The position numbers and the translations under genes were made by a program. From Candidatus Latescibacterota bacterium (GTDB taxonomy: Bacteria > Latescibacterota > UBA2968 > UBA8231): a stretch of DNA of 64,000 nt. Positions 60,369 to 64,000 of the stretch are shown here, one piece after another. The stretch lies in contig JAJEGS010000011.1 in the NCBI GenBank assembly GCA_022819745.1, positions 62,001-126,000 of the forward strand, read 5' to 3'. Every line of letters begins with the position of its first letter. Positions within the stretch are counted from its first letter, which is position 1. The notes beneath the pieces are model-generated. The model was not told where the DNA came from, did no database searches, and worked only from the letters and a program-made list of their open reading frames with translations.

Positions 60369-62702
60369 ATGCCGCACCGGCTCTGTGGCGCGGCCTTGTG
60401 CTGCCTGCTCGCCTTCGGCGCAGCCAAGGCCCAATCGCCGTTTATTCCCTACGCCGAGCGCGGGGAATTCGCCCTCGCCGCTTTTGGCGGGTTGGACATG
60501 GGCCTCTACGGCTACGCCAATCCCGCGTTGCTCAGCTATGTCGAGGGAGTGGAGCAGGGAGTCGCTTGGTCGGACAGCAGTTTCACCTATTCATGGGGCC
60601 TTTTCACGGCCGCGCCCGGTTTGGGGTTTGGGATGATAAACGGCCGCCGTGACCGCGAGTACCGGGCTGGATTCAGCAGCGGCGACCGCAACTTCAGTCT
60701 CGGGGTGAGCATGGGATGGGGAAGCGTGCGGCACGTCGTCCTCGGGGGGATTTGGCGGCCCGGGCCGCGCCTCTCAGTAGGAGGCACCTTCACTTCGACT
60801 TTTGCAAACGAGGGCCGCGAAGGGGCCGTCGATCTCGCTCTGCGTCCCTGGGGAGATGAGCGCCTAACCTTGTATGCGGATTACGCGCACACCGACGAAA
60901 CGGAGTTCTGGAGCACCGGAGCCATTGTCGGACTAGGACAGGGGCTGGCGCTGACTGGGCGTTTTTTCTCAGACCGCGCCCTAAGCGTTGGCTTGCGCAT
61001 CGGACTGGGTGCCGCCGATTTCCAAGCGCAGGCGCAGAGCCGCACCTTCCAGACGTATGCGGCACGCTTTGGAGCACAGCGCGGAAACCTATTCCGACCA
61101 CGGGCGCGCTACCTTTCCGTGGAGTTGTCCAGGCCGGTGCAACACCGCCGCTATGCTTTCTTCGACGACTCGCAGAGTCTGCTCAGTCTCATCGCCCTAT
61201 TGGAACGCGCACGCCGCGACCCAGCGATCAAGGGGGTCGCCCTCAATGCGTCGGGCCTGCGGATCAGCCCGGCGCTCGGCTGGGAACTGCGGGAAAAGTT
61301 GCACCAGATCCGCGCCGGAGGGAAGCGGGTAGTGGTGTACATCGACCGCGTCGACATCTCCGGCTATCATTGGGTCTCGGCGGCAGATCACTTGGTGCTC
61401 GACCAGGCCGGAGCAATCGGCTTGCAGGGCTATGTGGCGGGGCATACGTATTTCAAAGATGCGCTGGACAAGCTCGGAATCGGCTTTGACGAGTGGCGAC
61501 TTTTCCGCTACAAGTCCGCGACCGAAGTGTACGTCCGCCGCGACATGTCCGAGGGAGAGCGCGAGCAACTAACGACCCTGCTCGACGACTGGTACGCCCT
61601 CGCCCGCAACGACATCAGCACTGCTCGCGAGCTTGCACCCGAACACTTCGACCGCCTCGTGGAAGAGACCGCGTTCTTCCTCCCGCAAGAGGCCCTCGAC
61701 GCCGGACTAGTGGATGGCCTCGGCCGCTGGAACGAAATCGACCGCATGGTCGAAGATCTCGCCGTCGTCGCAGCCCATTCGTACACCCGGCCAGCCGACC
61801 GGCGCTGGGGACAGCGCAAGCGCATTGCCATCGTCTATGCACTCGGCGTCTGCGCCATGGACACCGGCATCGGGGCGCGTCGGCTCGTCGGCGAGATTGC
61901 CTCAGCCTGTGCAGACGCGGACGCCGTGGTGCTGCGCGTGGATTCTCCGGGCGGTGACGTTCTGCCCTCGGCTCTCGTGGCCGACGCCGTGTTAAAATGC
62001 CGCGAGCGCAAGCCCGTCATCGTCTCGCAGGGCTATCTCGCGGCTTCGGGCGGGTACATGATCTCCCTGCCCGGCGATGCAATCGTCACCGCGCCCAACA
62101 CCATCACCGGCTCCATTGGGGTCATTGCCGGATGGGCGTACAACACCGGACTCAAGGCAAAGTTAGGCTTGAGCACGAGCCGCGTGCAGGTGGGCCGCCA
62201 CGCGGATTTGCCTTTTGGCATGACCCTGCCCCTGCTCGGCCTGCGCTTGCCAGACCGCACCTTCACTGAAGACGAAAGCGCGCGCATGGAGCACACCATC
62301 CGCTCGCTGTACGAGGACTTCGTCGCCAAGGTCGCCAGCAGTCGCCAAATCGAGCCGGACTCAGTCGAAGTCATCGCCCAAGGCCGCGTCTGGAGCGGCC
62401 AACGCGCCGTGCAGCTCGGCCTCGCCGACCGGATCGGCGGTCTCGAAGTGGCCATCGCGCTAGCTAAGGAAAAGATCGGGCTGTCAGCGGACGAGACCGT
62501 CGAGCTGATGGAGCGACCCCGGCCCAAGCTGTTTTCGTCCGCGCTTTTCCGCCCGCGACTTTTGGGCCTCGCCGCGCAGCCCACCCCCGAACTCGACTAC
62601 CTGCAATTTCGCCTCCAGCACAATGGCTTGCCCTTGTTGCTGGTTCCCGCCAACCATGTACCGAGCCCTGTGGGGCTGTATGGAGAGAAAACCTATGAGT
62701 GA
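60369..62702 (+). CDS. SppA-type S49 protease fused to an N-terminal beta-barrel-like domain
   Basis: A 777-residue protein. Residues 23-230 look like repeated outer-membrane beta hairpins (alternating hydrophobic strands, GLGFGMINGRR, FSLGVSMGWGS, LSVGGTFTSTF), after a signal peptide (1-22). Then two S49 domains follow: the first with the Lys general base in YKSATEVYVRRDM (K382), the second with the Ser nucleophile in AASGGYM (S560). SppA degrades cleaved signal peptides and membrane fragments. The barrel part, uncommon for SppA, may anchor it at the outer membrane facing the periplasm. It is followed by the SelA-like gene, overlapping by 8 bases. Confidence 0.85.
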   Translation: MPHRLCGAALCCLLAFGAAKAQSPFIPYAERGEFALAAFGGLDMGLYGYANPALLSYVEGVEQGVAWSDSSFTYSWGLFTAAPGLGFGMINGRRDREYRAGFSSGDRNFSLGVSMGWGSVRHVVLGGIWRPGPRLSVGGTFTSTFANEGREGAVDLALRPWGDERLTLYADYAHTDETEFWSTGAIVGLGQGLALTGRFFSDRALSVGLRIGLGAADFQAQAQSRTFQTYAARFGAQRGNLFRPRARYLSVELSRPVQHRRYAFFDDSQSLLSLIALLERARRDPAIKGVALNASGLRISPALGWELREKLHQIRAGGKRVVVYIDRVDISGYHWVSAADHLVLDQAGAIGLQGYVAGHTYFKDALDKLGIGFDEWRLFRYKSATEVYVRRDMSEGEREQLTTLLDDWYALARNDISTARELAPEHFDRLVEETAFFLPQEALDAGLVDGLGRWNEIDRMVEDLAVVAAHSYTRPADRRWGQRKRIAIVYALGVCAMDTGIGARRLVGEIASACADADAVVLRVDSPGGDVLPSALVADAVLKCRERKPVIVSQGYLAASGGYMISLPGDAIVTAPNTITGSIGVIAGWAYNTGLKAKLGLSTSRVQVGRHADLPFGMTLPLLGLRLPDRTFTEDESARMEHTIRSLYEDFVAKVASSRQIEPDSVEVIAQGRVWSGQRAVQLGLADRIGGLEVAIALAKEKIGLSADETVELMERPRPKLFSSALFRPRLLGLAAQPTPELDYLQFRLQHNGLPLLLVPANHVPSPVGLYGEKTYE

Positions 62703-63813
62703 GGAAGCCCGCGCACTGTATGCGGATATGGGGGCGACGCCCGTGATCAACGCCCTCGGCCCGCGCACCCTTTTAGGGGGATCGTCCCCCCACCCGGACA
62801 TCATCGCTGCGATGGAACTGGCCGGCCGCTACTACGTTGACATGGACGCTTTCTTGGCGAGCACGGGGCGGATCGTCGCCGACCTGCTTGGGGCTGAGGC
62901 CGCGCTGATTACCCCTGGCTGCGCCGCCGCATTGGTCCTCGGCACGGCCGCCTGCGTCACCGGCGCAGACCCAGAAAAAATGGCCCGCCTGCCCGATTCG
63001 ACCGGCATGCCCAACCAAGTGGTCATCCAAAAGGCCCAGCGCTACAAATACGACCGCGTGGTGCGCTTGCCCGGCGTCACCCTCGTAGAGGCGGGCACAG
63101 AGCAAGGCACCACAGCCGACGAACTCGCCGCGGCCATCGGCTCCCAAACTGCCGCCCTGCTCTACCCGGCCATCGACAACGAAGCCGCCATCGTCCCGCT
63201 AGCCGAGGCCATTGCCATCGCCCACGCCCGCGACGTCCCGGTCTTCGTTGATGCAGCTTTCCGCGTCTATCCCCTAGACGGCTTGACCCAATACATCGCA
63301 GCCGGGGCCGACCTAGTCGGCTATGGTGCCAAGTACGTGGGCGCGCCCAATTCTTCGGGCATCCTCTGCGGCCGCGCCGACTTAATTGCCGCAGCCCATT
63401 TGCACAGCTTCGCTTGCTTTGAAACCCGCGACCTAGAAGGGGTTGGCCGCCCGCTCAAGATCGACCGCCAAGAGGTCGTCGGCGTGGTCTTAGCCCTGCG
63501 CCGCTGGCTAGCCATGGACCACGACGCCCGCAATCAAAGCGACACTCGCCGCGCCGAGACCGTGCGTCAGCACCTCGGCGAATTGCCCCACGTGCAAAGC
63601 TCCGTCAATGGCGCGTCCCTGACCCTGACCTTGGACGAACAAGCACTCGGCCGCACCGCCGCCGAGCTAGAAGAGACCCTGCGCAACGGCAATCCCTCGG
63701 TCTGGCTCTCAGCGGCCCCGGGCCAGCTTCACTTGTCGATGCCCACGGTGTCCGACGGCGACGGGGAACTCTTAGCAGCGCGAGTTAGGGAAGTGCTGGA
63801 CCTTGGGGGGTAG
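62695..63813 (+). CDS. SelA-like PLP-dependent enzyme
   Basis: A 372-residue fold-type I PLP enzyme of the SelA/aminotransferase-V neighbourhood. PVINALGPRTLLGGS near 16-30 and the Lys in VGYGAKYVGAPNSSGILCG near 211-229 (K about 216) replace the SelA lysine box. The canonical SelA N-terminal domain for tRNA-Sec is absent and the length is about 100 residues shorter, so true selenocysteine synthase activity is doubtful; D-amino-acid or related lyases are alternatives. Its start overlaps the sppA-like stop (ATGAGTGA), supporting translational coupling. GGAGAG precedes ATG. Confidence 0.78.
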   Translation: MSEEARALYADMGATPVINALGPRTLLGGSSPHPDIIAAMELAGRYYVDMDAFLASTGRIVADLLGAEAALITPGCAAALVLGTAACVTGADPEKMARLPDSTGMPNQVVIQKAQRYKYDRVVRLPGVTLVEAGTEQGTTADELAAAIGSQTAALLYPAIDNEAAIVPLAEAIAIAHARDVPVFVDAAFRVYPLDGLTQYIAAGADLVGYGAKYVGAPNSSGILCGRADLIAAAHLHSFACFETRDLEGVGRPLKIDRQEVVGVVLALRRWLAMDHDARNQSDTRRAETVRQHLGELPHVQSSVNGASLTLTLDEQALGRTAAELEETLRNGNPSVWLSAAPGQLHLSMPTVSDGDGELLAARVREVLDLGG

Positions 63814-63844
63814 GTTCAGGCTGGCCACATCGCCGCGCCCAAAT

Positions 63845-64000
63845 TTACATGGTAAACCAGTTCGACATGCCGCCAAAATAGTCGATGATCAGCCACATGC
63901 CCGCCGAGCCAAAAGCCCCCAGCACCATGCCGAGAAAGAGCGGGCGCAGCAAGCGATAGCCCTTGGCTCCGCCGTATTTCAAAATGACCGCTTTGAAAGC
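63845..64000 (-). CDS. membrane protein C-terminus, DUF6785-like
   Basis: Only the last 51 residues are in the window. They read as a basic segment (FKAVILKYGGAKGYRLLRP), a hydrophobic helix (LFLGMVLGAFGSAGMWLIIDYF) and a short tail ending GMSNWFTM. The R-P-x-F-L-G-x-V-L-G pattern resembles the DUF6784/6785 OPT-transporter-like families found in Latescibacterota and Poribacteria. The rest lies beyond the right edge. Identification is tentative. Confidence 0.5.
   Translation of the reverse strand, partial: AFKAVILKYGGAKGYRLLRPLFLGMVLGAFGSAGMWLIIDYFGGMSNWFTM

Noticed and set aside
57027..63813. Selenoprotein with an in-frame UGA near selB
   Set aside because: All neighbouring genes have full-length frames; no interrupted homologue was found.
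1..64000. CRISPR array or prophage
   Set aside because: No direct-repeat array with regular spacers and no phage structural, integrase or transposase genes are visible.

Overview
The window looks like a chromosomal segment of an uncultured, GC-rich, Gram-negative heterotroph. Outer-membrane TonB-dependent receptors, a DUF5916 barrel, secreted proteins with a C-terminal TPNGDG(I/V)ND-type FlgD-like tail, a sulfatase, DUF1080, five phytanoyl-CoA dioxygenase (PhyH) paralogues and a DUF6785-like C-terminus together resemble Latescibacterota/Poribacteria-type genomes of the FCB side of Bacteria. This placement is inferred from gene content only; no marker-gene phylogeny was possible.

Layout. 1-6.2 kb: a truncated GH10-type xylanase-like protein, an SGNH hydrolase, a secreted beta-propeller, a cupin, a beta-lactamase-fold serine hydrolase and a Yip1-like membrane protein. 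6.5-13.4 kb: cold-shock protein, RRM RNA-binding protein, a heterodimeric ABC exporter and a KefB-type antiporter. 13.4-22.1 kb: three PhyH genes interspersed with amidohydrolase, tRNA-Glu(CUC), rhodanese, five-bladed-propeller glycosidase, SDR and malate synthase G. 22.1-24.3 kb: a structured non-coding stretch, a DIP1984-family gene, an orphan HTH antitoxin and an RHH/Doc toxin-antitoxin pair. 24.3-29.0 kb: aspS with an elaborate leader, and a DUF5916 outer-membrane protein. 29.2-31 kb: Phd/VapC pair plus a DUF4268 protein. 31-40.6 kb: PhyH, amidohydrolase, methyltransferase, two TonB receptors, PhyH. 40.6-47.7 kb: VapBC-like pair, sugar-type epimerase, Ldh2-type dehydrogenase, SLC13 permease, GH4 glycosidase, epimerase. 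47.7-54.4 kb: sulfatase, two paralogous large secreted proteins, DUF1080. 54.5-64 kb: PEP-utilising enzyme, selB, creatininase-like, YciO/Sua5-like, a barrel-SppA protease fusion, a SelA-like PLP enzyme and the C-terminus of a membrane protein.

The most striking observation is the 396-base leader of aspS (minus strand, 26109-26504). It encodes two short peptides, one with an NNNN run and one with an NNDDNN run, each followed by a strong intrinsic terminator and each with mutually exclusive hairpins of the classic trp-type attenuator. The AspRS itself carries the H-x(5)-DHGG signature of non-discriminating AspRS, which charges both tRNA-Asp and tRNA-Asn, so the two codons in the leaders match the two products of the enzyme. 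The second is a probable structured RNA at 22269-22555 next to the DIP1984 gene, with two long perfect helices in a pseudoknot arrangement.

The overall theme is catabolism of complex glycans and organic substrates (glycosidases, sulfatase, TonB receptors, sugar-acid dehydrogenases, anion permease, malate synthase for C2 entry) with scattered small toxin-antitoxin modules.
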